Shown in pieces: positions 25,319-33,698 of a DNA stretch of 64,000 bases. Under the pieces are notes generated by a model, which made no database searches, was not told the origin of the DNA, and saw only the letters and a list, made by a program, of their open reading frames with translations. Source of the stretch: Amycolatopsis echigonensis (lineage in GTDB: Bacteria; Actinomycetota; Actinomycetes; Mycobacteriales; Pseudonocardiaceae); NCBI RefSeq assembly GCF_014174495.1, contig NZ_JACJHR010000027.1, forward strand, positions 46,303 to 110,302, read 5' to 3'. The position numbers and the translations under genes were made by a program. Every line of letters starts with the position of its first letter. The stretch's first letter is position 1.

Positions 25319-25334
25319 TGTGACTCAGGTCACT
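25319..25334. promoter_or_regulatory. Crp/GlxR-like site TGTGA–N6–TCACT
   Basis: TGTGA, six bases, TCACT matches the Crp-family consensus (TGTGA-N6-TCACA) in nine of ten half-site positions and contains the perfect dyad GTGAC–TCAG–GTCAC. It lies about 90 bases upstream of the PPOX gene and near the divergent Nramp promoter. Either could be the target. Confidence 0.45.
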
Positions 25335-25421
25335 GTCGAGGTAATGTCGAGAACGCCGTCCCGGCTCCGTCCCCGCAGCACCTGGCCGACCACGAGGCCG
25401 CAGACCGAGAAGGAGACCGTC

Positions 25422-25922
25422 ATGGAACCGCAGGAAATCGCCGAGGTCCTGAACCGCCCGCTCAGCCGCGAACTGCTCGCCCGCGACATCACCCGGCTGG
25501 CCTATGTCGCGAAGGACGGCACGCCGCGCAGCGTCCCGATCGCGTTCAGCTGGAACGGTACCGAGATCGTCTTGTGCACCACCAAGAACGCCCCGAAACT
25601 GCCCGCGCTGCGGGCGAACCCGATGGTCGCGCTGACCATTGACACCGAGTCGCACCCGCCGAAGATCCTGCTCCTGCGCGGTCGCGCCGAGCTCGACTAC
25701 GTCGACCACATCCCGGAGGAGTTCCTCGAGATGAACGGCACCTACGAGATGACGCCGGAACAGCGCGTCGAATGGGAAGCCGAGGTCCGCTCCCTGTACG
25801 TCGACGGCATGGTCCGTATCGTCGTGACTCCGACCTGGGCGAAGCTCATCGACTTCGAAACCACGCTGCCGTCGGCGGTCGAGGAACTGGCGCAGCGCCG
25901 GGCACAAGCCGCGGGCGCGTGA
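25422..25922 (+). CDS. Pyridoxamine 5'-phosphate oxidase-like (PPOX/FDOR) family protein
   Basis: A 166-residue split-beta-barrel flavin-binding protein: LSRELLARDITRLAYVAKDGTPRSVPIAFSWNGTEIVLCTTKNAPKLPALRANPMVALTID is the typical FMN/F420 barrel with the KLPALRANP phosphate-binding segment. The C-terminus (DGMVRIVVTPTWAKLIDFETTLP) completes the dimer. AGAAGGAGA precedes the ATG; the longer open frame upstream crosses the promoter. Actinobacterial members use FMN, F420 or haem; the cofactor cannot be read here. Confidence 0.85.
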   Translation: MEPQEIAEVLNRPLSRELLARDITRLAYVAKDGTPRSVPIAFSWNGTEIVLCTTKNAPKLPALRANPMVALTIDTESHPPKILLLRGRAELDYVDHIPEEFLEMNGTYEMTPEQRVEWEAEVRSLYVDGMVRIVVTPTWAKLIDFETTLPSAVEELAQRRAQAAGA

Positions 25923-26002
25923 CTCGAAAACCCCGTCGCCATCCGCTGATCCACTACACTCGCTCGTCTGCGTAGTTTCCTCGACGCGCGAAGGCGGAGC
26001 GC

Positions 26003-26872
26003 ATGATCCTGGTGACGGGTGCGAGCGGCAACGTGGGATCAGCGCTGGTCGACCAGTTGCGCGCGGCCGAGGTGCCCTTCCGTGCCGCTTACCATTCCCC
26101 GGAGAAGACAGAGAAAGCCGCCGCTGAGGGAATCGACGCGGTCACCGTCGAAATGTCCGATCCGGCCAGCCTGCAACCGGCGTTGGCCGGAGTGTCGAAG
26201 GTGTTCCTGCTGGGTGCGACGAGCCCCGGACAGACCGGCAACGAGTCCAATGTGGTCGAAGCTGCCGTGTCCGCCGGGGTCTCGCACGTGGTGAAACAGT
26301 CGCTGTGGCGGGCGGACGAGGAACTCACGCCGATCGCCCGGCTGCACCGCCCGATCGAGCGGATGCTGGAGACGTCGCCGCTGTCCTGGACGTTCCTCCG
26401 GGCGAACTTCTACCTCCAAGCCTTTTCGGGAAACTGGGCCGGAACCATCCGGTCCGGGAACTTCTTCGCCAGCCCGCTGATCCGCGGTCCGATTGCCTTC
26501 GTGGACGCCGAAGACATTGCCCGCGTAGCGTTTCGGGTCCTGACCGAGGACGGTCACGCAGGCAAGGCGTACGCACTGACCGGCCCCGAGGCGCTGACGT
26601 ACGACGAAGCCGCGGCAGTGCTGTCCGAGGTGCTCGGCCGGCCGATCACGTACCGCGGAATGTCGAACGAGCAAGCACTTTCCGCATTGGCCGAAGCCGG
26701 AATGTCCGCATTCCACGCCAAAGCGCTGGTCGAGGTATGCAACACGTACCTGGACGGCGGCGCGGAAACCGTGACGTCCGCAGTCGAGGACGTCACCGGC
26801 CAACGGCCGCGGAGCTTCCGCGAGTTCGCGACGGCGCACCGGCATTGTTTCGAGCAAGCACAAGGCAACTAA
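26003..26872 (+). CDS. NmrA-like NAD(P)-dependent reductase (atypical SDR)
   Basis: A 289-residue Rossmann protein with MILVTGASGNVGSALVDQL at the N-terminus (GxxGxxG) and the NmrA/quinone-oxidoreductase-type pattern: AAYHSPEKTEKAAAEGIDAVTVEMSDPASL, then LSWTFLRANFYLQAF and IAFVDAEDIARVAFRVL. It lacks a YxxxK pair, as expected for this atypical group (QOR2/NmrA-like). It probably reduces a quinone or senses NADP(H). GCGAAGGCGGAGCGC upstream gives a GGAG SD. It stands alone between a PPOX gene and a convergent ABC ATPase. Confidence 0.88.
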   Translation: MILVTGASGNVGSALVDQLRAAEVPFRAAYHSPEKTEKAAAEGIDAVTVEMSDPASLQPALAGVSKVFLLGATSPGQTGNESNVVEAAVSAGVSHVVKQSLWRADEELTPIARLHRPIERMLETSPLSWTFLRANFYLQAFSGNWAGTIRSGNFFASPLIRGPIAFVDAEDIARVAFRVLTEDGHAGKAYALTGPEALTYDEAAAVLSEVLGRPITYRGMSNEQALSALAEAGMSAFHAKALVEVCNTYLDGGAETVTSAVEDVTGQRPRSFREFATAHRHCFEQAQGN

Positions 26873-26899
26873 CCACTGTGCCCACTGAAACGCAGCGGA

Positions 26900-27661
26900 T
26901 CACTGCTCCCGCTCTAAAACCGCCGGCCTCCCGCTGTAGGCAGTAAGAACGGCGGACAACGAGCCGTGCTGCCGAACCTGGCCCTCGTCCATCCACAGCG
27001 CGGTGTCGCACAGCTCCGCGAGCAATTCGTCGGAGTGATTCGCGAACACCAGAATCCCCGACCGTTTCACCAGGTCCTTGAGCCGATCGCGCGCCTTGGC
27101 GAGAAACGTCGCATCGACCGTGCCGAGCCCTTCGTCGAGCAGCAGAATCTCCGGATCGATCGTCGTGACGACTCCGAGCGCGAGCCGCACCCGCATGCCG
27201 GCCGAGTACGTGCGCAACGGCAGCTGCAGATAGTCGCCCAGCTCAGTGAACTCCGCGATATCCTCGACGCGCTTCGCCATCTGCCGGCGGCTCATCCCGA
27301 GAAACAAGCCCTGGACCAGGATGTTCTCGCGCCCGGACAGCTCCGGATCGAGCCCGACCCCAAGATCGAACACCGGCGCGACCCGCCCCGCGACTCTCCG
27401 GACGCCGCGCGTCGGCTCATAGATCCCGGACAGCAAGCGCAACAACGTGGACTTCCCAGCCTCGTTATGCCCCACCAACCCAACCCGGTCGCCCTCGTCG
27501 AGCCGGAACGACACGTCCCGCAACGCCTCGATCACCGGCACCCTGGCTCCGCTGGCGATCCTGCCTCCGACCTTCCCGAGCACACGCTTCTTCAACGACC
27601 GCGTCTTGGCGTCGAAGATCGGAAAGTCGACGTAGGCGTTGCGCACCTCGATGCTGACCAT
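26900..27661 (-). CDS. ABC transporter ATP-binding protein, polysaccharide-export (Wzt/RfbE) type
   Basis: A 253-residue ABC ATPase. Walker A is GHNEAGKST (residues 63–71; the usual Gly before Ala is Glu), the signature is TYSAGMRVRLALG, Walker B is ILLLDEGLGTVDATF and the H-loop is ANHSDE. The N-terminal YVDFPIFDAKTRSLKK and the SAGM signature are characteristic of polysaccharide or teichoic-acid exporters, including the galactan exporter ATPase of mycolata. No permease gene is adjacent, so its partner lies elsewhere. It shares a 70-base divergent promoter with the TetR gene. Confidence 0.88.
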   Translation of the reverse strand: MVSIEVRNAYVDFPIFDAKTRSLKKRVLGKVGGRIASGARVPVIEALRDVSFRLDEGDRVGLVGHNEAGKSTLLRLLSGIYEPTRGVRRVAGRVAPVFDLGVGLDPELSGRENILVQGLFLGMSRRQMAKRVEDIAEFTELGDYLQLPLRTYSAGMRVRLALGVVTTIDPEILLLDEGLGTVDATFLAKARDRLKDLVKRSGILVFANHSDELLAELCDTALWMDEGQVRQHGSLSAVLTAYSGRPAVLEREQ

Positions 27662-27672
27662 GGCCCCTCCGC

Positions 27673-27704
27673 TAGATGCGAACGGAAATTACCATTCGCA
27701 TCTA
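27673..27704. promoter_or_regulatory. 10-bp inverted repeat between ABC and TetR genes
   Basis: TAGATGCGAA (27673–27682) and TTCGCATCTA (27695–27704) are perfect arms 12 bases apart, 12 bases from the ABC start codon. A second perfect palindrome GCTACCGGTAGC (27711–27722) abuts the TetR start. They are candidate operators for autoregulation by the TetR protein. Confidence 0.6.
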
Positions 27705-27731
27705 TCTGACGCTACCGGTAGCGTGCCGCGA

Positions 27732-28346
27732 GTGAGCCAGACCAGCGAGGGCTTCCGCCCGCCGCAACAAGCGCGCAGCCGTGCTTCGCTGCAGAAAGTG
27801 CTGACCGCCGCCGAACACGTCCTGGCCGAGCAAGGCTTGGAGTCCTTCACCGTCGCCGCAGTGGCTTCGCAAGCGGGGATGTCGGTTGGCACGATCTACC
27901 GCCGCTTCGACGGCAAGGAACAGCTGCTGCACGCCGTCAAGGACCGGCTGTTGACCCAGCTGGAAACGAACGTCCGAGACGCCCTCCGCTCAGCGTCGCC
28001 AGACCTCCGCTCCCTCTTCGCCGCCTTCGTGGCTGCCCTGGCGCAGACGTTTGCCGACCACGACCGGATCTTCCCGGAACTCCTGGACGCCCAACGCTCC
28101 GACGCCCGAGACCGCGGTCTGGCCGCACTGTCCGCGATCCAAGACGCCCTGCTGGAAGCCCTGTCTCCGGCCGATGTCTCCGACGTGAAAATGGCGGCCC
28201 GAACGATCATCGGCGCCTGCGTCCACCGCGCCGCGACCTGCCGATTCTGGCCAGACGACCGGTCCTGGAAGACCTGGGCAGAGGAGGCGACGGAGATGGC
28301 GCTGACGTACCTGACTTCTCCAGCCGCACCCCCCGCTAGGATGTAG
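27732..28346 (+). CDS. TetR-family transcriptional regulator
   Basis: A 204-residue TetR repressor: QQARSRASLQKVLTAAEHVLAEQGLESFTVAAVASQAGMSVGTIYRRFDGKEQLLHAV is the HTH domain. Start choice lies between GTG 27723 and 27732; neither has a strong SD, and a longer frame from 27639 would include the operator. It is divergent from the ABC ATPase with two inverted repeats between them, so it probably controls that gene. The tRNA-Arg gene follows 16 bases after its stop. Confidence 0.88.
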   Translation: MSQTSEGFRPPQQARSRASLQKVLTAAEHVLAEQGLESFTVAAVASQAGMSVGTIYRRFDGKEQLLHAVKDRLLTQLETNVRDALRSASPDLRSLFAAFVAALAQTFADHDRIFPELLDAQRSDARDRGLAALSAIQDALLEALSPADVSDVKMAARTIIGACVHRAATCRFWPDDRSWKTWAEEATEMALTYLTSPAAPPARM

Positions 28347-28362
28347 CCAGCAGCACGCGACT

Positions 28363-28435
28363 GCCCTCGTAGCTCAGGGGATAGAGCACGGCTCTCCTAA
28401 AGCCGGTGTCGCAGGTTCGAATCCTGCCGGGGGCA
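28363..28435 (+). tRNA. tRNA-Arg (CCT anticodon)
   Basis: A 73-base cloverleaf: acceptor GCCCTCG pairs with CGGGGGC, the D-loop contains AGCTCAGGGGATAGAGC, the anticodon stem CGGCT/AGCCG encloses loop CTCCTAA (anticodon CCT), and the T-loop reads GGTTCGAATCC. CCA is not encoded. It reads AGG codons. An accessory-looking stretch follows, so the 3' end could be an integration site, but no duplicated 3' segment is visible in the window. Confidence 0.95.
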
Positions 28436-28600
28436 CATAACCGCTGGTCAGCGCTGTGAGCTTTGAACCTGCGACGCCCGAGCTCACACTGAATCGTCAC
28501 TTTTGGGCATCCCGGCCCGTGGCTGATTTCCTAGCGCGGGGTGTGCTCATGGCGCACCCGGTCAAGCCACTGATTCAGCTACACCAAGCGGTCGACGAAG

Positions 28601-29491
28601 TTATCGCGCGGTATCAGCGACGACGACTGCTCGTGTGCGGACGCGTTGCACGGCAGCCTCGGTTCCGAGTTCGGTGCGGGCCTGAGGATTCCGCTGGTAG
28701 AAGCGCAGGGTCTGGTAGACCAGGGCGGGATCGGCGGAGAGCAGGCGCGCTTGGATGCCGATATGCGGGTTGAACGCCAGCTCCGGTTGGCGACGTAGCC
28801 GGGTGCGCCGGCGGTACCAGCGCTCGCCGCTGTCCTTGGTGGCGAGCTCGATGATCGGGCCGTTCGCGTCGGCCGCGCCGACGTACATGATCGTGTCCCA
28901 GTCGGCATACGTCGAGAACGACCAGGAGCAGTGGTAGACGCCGCGGGGAGTCAGCACGAGCACGCCGCGCCGGAGCTTGCCCCGCAGCACCAGCACCCCG
29001 CTGACGATCAGCGAGATCACGCACACCAGGCACACGATCGCGATCACGGCGGCAGCGGCGTTGCCATGCGCCCCCTGGCTGGCGACGACCGCGGCGGCGG
29101 CGATGCCGAGCACTGCGAACAAGGCGAAACACACTACTGCCGCGGCGACGTGGATGGTGGTGAGCGTGGCCGAGTACGGCACGAGCAGCCCGGGTTCCCC
29201 GACCTCGGGGACCTGACCCGTCCGCACACCGCGTGCACCGCGCGCGGACGTCAGCAGACGAGTGAGCAGGACATCGAGGGCGACGCCGAGAAACAGGGGT
29301 GTGGCGAGGATGATGACACCGCTGCGAGGGTCTGACGGCCCGCTGCCGAACGTCGAGACGGCGACCGCGATACCACCGAGGGTCAACAGCGCGAACACGA
29401 ACGCGATCAGCACGTACCGCGTCTTCCTGGCTCCGGCCCACTCGCTGGGCTGGGGCACGCGGCCCGTCACCGTGCCCGGCGTGTCCGTCAT
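28601..29491 (-). CDS. Four-helix membrane protein with PH-like cytosolic domain, unknown function
   Basis: A 296-residue protein: basic N-terminus, then hydrophobic segments at about 27–50, 58–78, 110–135 and 143–168. A soluble C-terminal domain (LRRGVLVLTPRGVYHCSWSFSTYADWDTIMYVGAADANGPIIELATKD) has the strand pattern of bacterial PH-like domains found in actinobacterial membrane proteins. It precedes no obvious operon. The gene upstream in the same direction encodes a truncated toxin-like fragment, so an immunity or accessory role is possible but unproven. Confidence 0.75.
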   Translation of the reverse strand: MTDTPGTVTGRVPQPSEWAGARKTRYVLIAFVFALLTLGGIAVAVSTFGSGPSDPRSGVIILATPLFLGVALDVLLTRLLTSARGARGVRTGQVPEVGEPGLLVPYSATLTTIHVAAAVVCFALFAVLGIAAAAVVASQGAHGNAAAAVIAIVCLVCVISLIVSGVLVLRGKLRRGVLVLTPRGVYHCSWSFSTYADWDTIMYVGAADANGPIIELATKDSGERWYRRRTRLRRQPELAFNPHIGIQARLLSADPALVYQTLRFYQRNPQARTELGTEAAVQRVRTRAVVVADTAR

Positions 29492-29539
29492 CTTGCTCCG
29501 TTCTCCGTTCGCCTATCCCGAGTCTGGCTGACCAGGACG

Positions 29540-30136
29540 CTAGAAGATCGAATTCCAGATCTTCGTGGCCGTGTGGCCCACCGCGCTCGCAGCATTGCCG
29601 ACCGCATGCCCCACGGCCTCCGCGCCTTCGTTGATCGCGTGTTTGGCTCCCTCGGGAACCCAGTGGTCCCAGCCGTAATCAACCAGAGCGCCGGCACCGA
29701 TACCCACGCCGACAGCGGCGAGGGCACCCCAGCCGACCGGACCGGCAACCAGCGCGGCCGCACCAGCGCCCGCGAGGCCGGAAATGATCGCCTTAGCGGG
29801 CGGCTTGCCCTCGTGGATGTCCCACCCGATCCCGGCTGCCGTGATGCCCAGTCCGACCACGGGGATCTTGCTGCCAACCCGTCGAGCCACCGAGGCCGCG
29901 TCCGTCTCCAGGTCCTCGGCCGCGGCGCGTTTCGCCATTTCCGTTTCAGTCTGGAACTTGGCCTCGTCGCTGCCGGGCGGTGCTTTCAGGTAGCGCTCCT
30001 TGGCGAGGTCGGCCTCTTCCTTGAGCCGAGACGCTTCGCCCTTTACGGCGCTGACGTGCTTCTCGACCAGGCGGCCCGCGTTCTCATTGAGGAACTCGGC
30101 TGCGTGCACATACTTCTTGCCCGTCAGGTCCGACAA
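29540..30136 (-). pseudogene. C-terminal fragment of a secreted/toxin-like protein with glycine-rich hydrophobic core
   Basis: The frame codes for about 198 residues from a TTG with no SD. Upstream the same frame continues as DTAGAKEVLNGG and then meets a TGA, so the helical N-terminal region seems cut off. The visible part has a charged coiled-coil-like segment (LVEKHVSAVKGEASRLKEEADLAKERYL), a Gly/Ala-rich hydrophobic stretch (about 95–150: GLGITAAGIGWDI, IISGLAGAGAAALVAGPVGWGALAAVGVGIGAG) and an amphipathic tail. This is the look of C-terminal domains of T7SS-exported or pore-forming proteins of Pseudonocardiaceae. Truncation is my inference; a short intact protein cannot be excluded. Confidence 0.5.
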
Positions 30137-30557
30137 GCCGCCATTGAGAACCTCTTTCGCGCCTGCCGTGTCGATTCAGCGTCGCGTCCGATCGGCCGTG
30201 GGTGATCGCCGAAACGCGGTCGATAGCATCCGGGCGGCCGAGCGATGGGCTGCCGTCGTAACAGATCGCTGCGTGAATCCGCCGAGGTCCATCGCTGCTG
30301 GGCGCGCACCTCAAGCTGACTACGAAGCTGTTGCTCGGCGGGTATCGGAACCGGGAACAGGGAGACGAATAGCGGAGACCATCTCTCAAGCCTTGCCGCT
30401 TCGCGCAACCCGGCGTCCAAGACTGATTCGCTATCCGGTGATGATCTGACGGCATGGTTGCGACCCGTTGCCCGCCGCGGTCGATCAAGTCCTGCGCCCG
30501 GTCCGAAGGCGCGCGGGATCTCGTCGTGGCGAAGGAACGCGGCTCGCGACTGACCGT
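30137..30557. other. Gene-poor stretch between the toxin-like fragment and the MFS gene
   Basis: No convincing gene on either strand: open frames here lack an SD, have mixed codon use and show no recognisable motifs. G+C is lower than in neighbouring genes. It may be the eroded upstream part of the toxin-like gene. Confidence 0.6.
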
Positions 30558-31745
30558 TCACCGCACTGCGTGACGGTGCCGGGGCACACTGACGAGCAGG
30601 ACGAACGCCGCGGCTGCCGTACAGATCGCGAGTGCGGTGCCGGGTGCCGTGGTTTCTGTCGCCGCGCCCAAGAGGCCGGAGCCAGCGGCGGCGCCGAGGT
30701 TGACCGCGGTGTTGATCCAACTGCTCGCTTCCGTCCGCGCGCTGGGATCGGTGCGGGCGTCTGCCGCGAGGTAGCCGACGATGAGCAGGGGTGCGATGAA
30801 GCCGCCAGCTGCGCCGATGCCGATGACGAGCACCGGTGTCGACCCAATGAGCCCGGCGGTCGCGCTGATGCCGACCAACGCGGCGCCGAGAATGAGCAGC
30901 TGCCGTTCAGCCGACCACCGCGGATTAAGCCGGCCGTACAGCAGACCGCCAAGTGCGCTGGTACCCGCGAACAGGGCCAAGACGACGCCCGGGAGAACCG
31001 CGGAGCCCTCGGCTGCCCCCATGGCTGGTGCCACGATCTCGACCGCGCCGAGGATGATTCCCGGCGCGAGGATCGCGATCAGCACAGGGAGAAAGCCGGG
31101 CGACCGCAAAGGTTTCGAAGTTTTCGCAAGGGTCTTGGCGCGGTGTCCCCGCTGCTGCCTGGACAGGGGACTGAGCACGAAAAGGCCGCTGCCTGCGGCG
31201 ACAGACCCAGCTGAGACATAAAGCGCCAGCGTCGGATCCGCGAGTGCGGTGAGGATCGCGGAGGTCAAGGGGCCGACGGCGAAAATCAACTCTTCGGCGA
31301 CGGCGTCCAGGCTCAAACCGCGAGTACGCAGCGGCCCGCTGGCGAGCGCCGCCGACCAGACGACGCGCATCGTCGAGCCGAACGGCGGGATTGACAGCCC
31401 CGCAACGGTGCCAAGGCACAGCAAGAAAAGCAACGGTGCGTCCGGATTCGCGGCGAACACGATGAGCGCGATCGTGTGGAGCGCACCCAGCACGGACAAG
31501 ATGGCTGTCTGCCCGAACCGGTCGACCGCGCGCGCTCGCCAGGGCGTCGCAACGACATTGGCAGTTCCCAGCACGGCCGTGACGGCTCCTGCCGCGGCGA
31601 ACGACCCCCTGCCGGACTCCAGAAGCAACACGAGCGCGAGCCCGGACATCGCCAGCGACGACCGGCCCAGGATGCTTGGCAGGAAAGAGCGCACTACGTG
31701 GGGTTGGCGCAGCGCAGCCCAGTAGGAAAATTGTTCAGTTGACAC
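30558..31745 (-). CDS. MFS transporter (drug-efflux-like)
   Basis: A 395-residue twelve-helix MFS protein: MSTEQFSYWAALRQPHVVRSFLPSILGRSSLAMSGLALVLLLE at the start, then the loop-2 motif WRARAVDRFGQTAIL and a cytosolic mid-loop SRQQRGHRAKTLAKTSKPLRSPGF. It resembles actinobacterial YfcJ/arabinose-efflux-like exporters, which extrude drugs or sugars. There is no regulator next to it and a gene-poor region precedes it. The substrate is unknown. Confidence 0.85.
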   Translation of the reverse strand: MSTEQFSYWAALRQPHVVRSFLPSILGRSSLAMSGLALVLLLESGRGSFAAAGAVTAVLGTANVVATPWRARAVDRFGQTAILSVLGALHTIALIVFAANPDAPLLFLLCLGTVAGLSIPPFGSTMRVVWSAALASGPLRTRGLSLDAVAEELIFAVGPLTSAILTALADPTLALYVSAGSVAAGSGLFVLSPLSRQQRGHRAKTLAKTSKPLRSPGFLPVLIAILAPGIILGAVEIVAPAMGAAEGSAVLPGVVLALFAGTSALGGLLYGRLNPRWSAERQLLILGAALVGISATAGLIGSTPVLVIGIGAAGGFIAPLLIVGYLAADARTDPSARTEASSWINTAVNLGAAAGSGLLGAATETTAPGTALAICTAAAAFVLLVSVPRHRHAVR

Positions 31746-32284
31746 GTCGTTCTCCAGTGCACAGCGCGGATTGAGGCGCGCGCGGCCAACGGGTTCCTGC
31801 GCCGAAAAACGGCGCGCTGAGACCCGCCCGGGTCGGTGCTGGATCTGCGAGGGGCGGGCCGCAGGACCGTCAGCTGAAGAGGACGATGAACTGGAACATC
31901 GGCGCGACGGTATCAGGGGCGGCGCGTTCGGCGGTCGCCTTTTCGATCAGTGCGCCGGTGGCTGCGGTCAAGGTCTGGTAGCTCACCGAGGTACCGCGGA
32001 CCGGTCGCTGAGCCGTCTCCGGACGCGCCGCCGGGAACTCTCGCGACGAACCAGCGATGAACATCCGCCCGTTCTTGATCGGTTACGCAACTCGGCGGTT
32101 CCCCACCGAAGAACTGACTCATGTGGGTGACCTGCACGAGGGTCGACTGCTGGTATCAGCCGCTCCGGTGGACCAGCCGAGTCACCTGGTCGTGTCTGGT
32201 TTCGAAACCATGAACAACAGTAGGTAATCTTCCGTAACGGGTGCGGGGAGCCGCCTCCAACCCACGGTCTGCCGGAGGGCTTCG
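31746..32284. other. 539-base region without a convincing gene
   Basis: Candidates are a 64-codon minus-strand frame (31870–32064; high G/C third positions, ends MFQFIVLFS) and a 56-codon plus-strand frame (32057–32227, MNIRPFLIGYATRRF). Neither has an SD or a recognisable family. They may be fragments. The right end contains the GGAGGG SD of the response regulator. Confidence 0.5.
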
Positions 32285-32938
32285 TTGATCAAGCTCATGT
32301 TCGCCGACGACGAGGAACTAGTTCGGTCGGGGCTGCGCGCCATGATGTCCGGGGCGTCGGACATCGAGATCGTGGGCGAGGCAAGCGACGGCAGATCGGC
32401 GGTCGAGGTCGCCCGCCGCTATCACCCTGACGTCGCGCTGCTCGACATCAAGATGCGCGCCCCTGACGACGGCATTCGCGCGCTTCGGGCCATTCTCGCG
32501 CTGCCCGATCCGCCGACCGTCGCCATGCTCACCACCTTCGACATCGACGAGTACGTCAGCCTCGCGCTGCGGCTCGGCGCCAACGGCTTCCTGCTTAAGG
32601 ACATCGATCCGTCGGCGTTGCTGCGGGCCGTGCGCGACCTGGCCAAGGGCGGTGCTGTCCTTGATCCGGGCGTGGCCGTGCGCATGGTGCAGAGCCATCG
32701 CGACGAGCAGCGGGCCGCGCAGCCGGCGCGCAAGCTGCTGGCGTCGCTGTCCGAACGCGAACGCGAGGTCGTCGCGCTGATCGGGCAGGGGCTGTCGAAC
32801 GCCGAGATCGGCGGACGGCTGCACCTGTCGGAGGCGACGGTGAAGGGATACGTCTCGGCGGTGCTGTCGAAGATCGGCGCGGCCAACCGGGTGCAGGCCG
32901 CGCTCCTGGCCTACCGCGGCGGGCTCCTCGACCAGTAG
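32285..32938 (+). CDS. NarL/FixJ-type response regulator without adjacent kinase
   Basis: A 217-residue response regulator. The receiver shows MFADDEELV (acidic pocket), phospho-acceptor Asp in HPDVALLDIKM, MLTTFD and LLKDID (conserved Thr and Lys). The C-terminal LuxR HTH reads LSEREREVVALIGQGLSNAEIGGRLHLSEATVKGYVSAVLSKIG. Translation seems to start at TTG 32285 with GGAGGG five bases before it. No histidine kinase neighbours it, unlike most family members. The TRIC channel gene follows after 9 bases and may be co-transcribed. Confidence 0.9.
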   Translation: MIKLMFADDEELVRSGLRAMMSGASDIEIVGEASDGRSAVEVARRYHPDVALLDIKMRAPDDGIRALRAILALPDPPTVAMLTTFDIDEYVSLALRLGANGFLLKDIDPSALLRAVRDLAKGGAVLDPGVAVRMVQSHRDEQRAAQPARKLLASLSEREREVVALIGQGLSNAEIGGRLHLSEATVKGYVSAVLSKIGAANRVQAALLAYRGGLLDQ

Positions 32939-32947
32939 AACCAGCAG

Positions 32948-33568
32948 ATGCTGCTGACCGCGCTCGAGTTCGCCGGGCTGGTGGCGTTCGCGGCGTCCGG
33001 GGCGCTGGCCGCGGTCCGGGCGCGGCTCGACGTGTTCGGTGTCGTCGTGGTCGGCCTGACCACGGCGCTCGGCGGCGGCATCATCCGCGACGTGCTTCTC
33101 GGCATTCATCCGCCGACCTCCCTGCGGAACTGGCCGTACCTGGCCGTCTGCGCGGTGACGGCGCTGGTCGTGTTCGCCTTCCACCCACAGGTCGCCCGGC
33201 TGCGGCACGCGGTGCTGCTCGCGGACGCGGTCGGGCTCGGCGTGTTCGCCACCGCCGGGACGACACTGGCACTCAACGCGGGCGCGACCGGGTACGCCGC
33301 CTGCCTGATCGGCATGACCAGCGGCATCGGCGGCGGTGCGCTCCGCGACCTGCTCCTGCGGGAGATCCCGCTCGTGCTGCGCAAGGAGATCTACGCGATG
33401 GCCGCGCTGACCGGCGCGGTCTGCGTCTGGGTGGGGCACGCGCTGAGTCTCCCGGCGGGTGCGGTCACGACCGTCTCCGCGGCGGTCGTCGTCGCGATCC
33501 GCGTGCTCACGCTCTGGCGACACTGGAACGCTCCGGTCGCACGGCCGCCGGAAGAACGCTCGTTGTGA
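32948..33568 (+). CDS. TRIC-type (UPF0126) cation channel family protein
   Basis: A 206-residue seven-helix membrane protein with the internal duplication of the bacterial TRIC family: LEFAGLVAFAASGALAAVRARLDVFGVVVVGLTTALGGGIIRDVLLG in the first half and LLADAVGLGVFATAGTTLALN...GMTSGIGGGALRDLLLREIPLVL in the second. GGGIIRD and GGGALRD are the repeated glycine-rich signature. Prokaryotic homologues are monovalent cation channels; the role in actinomycetes is unclear. It starts 9 bases after the response regulator. Confidence 0.92.
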   Translation: MLLTALEFAGLVAFAASGALAAVRARLDVFGVVVVGLTTALGGGIIRDVLLGIHPPTSLRNWPYLAVCAVTALVVFAFHPQVARLRHAVLLADAVGLGVFATAGTTLALNAGATGYAACLIGMTSGIGGGALRDLLLREIPLVLRKEIYAMAALTGAVCVWVGHALSLPAGAVTTVSAAVVVAIRVLTLWRHWNAPVARPPEERSL

Positions 33569-33641
33569 TTTTCGCTTCCGCGAACCCCGGCGAGGCCAGT
33601 GCGAAAGTGCCTCCTGTCCGCGGTCGTCCGGAAATGCTCTT

Positions 33642-33661
33642 TGTGTGTTCTGTGTGTGTTC
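33642..33661 (+). promoter_or_regulatory. TGTGTGTTC direct repeats with 11-bp period, candidate OmpR-type operator
   Basis: TGTGTGTTC occurs at 33642–33650 and 33653–33661, one helical turn apart, 38 bases upstream of the mprA-like start codon. OmpR-family regulators bind as tandem monomers to direct repeats spaced 10–11 bp. Autoregulation by this two-component system is inferred. Confidence 0.5.
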
Positions 33662-33698
33662 TTAGGCGGGTCTCAGCACTCTGCGTAAGACTGGCGGC

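Noticed and set aside
25049..25320. M-box (ykoK) or yybP manganese riboswitch before the Nramp-related gene
   Set aside because: A GGTGAGG-like string occurs, but the conserved internal core segments could not be found; a covariance-model search would decide.
28456..28773. 105-codon plus-strand frame after tRNA-Arg
   Set aside because: Its second half is antisense to the membrane protein gene and the protein has no family features; first half has no SD.
32057..32227. 56-codon plus-strand ORF (MNIRPFLIGYATRRF...)
   Set aside because: No SD, mixed third positions and no recognisable family; noted only in the region entry.
28363..32284. Integrated element at tRNA-Arg
   Set aside because: No integrase, no second copy of the tRNA 3' end in the window; only the loose gene density is suggestive.
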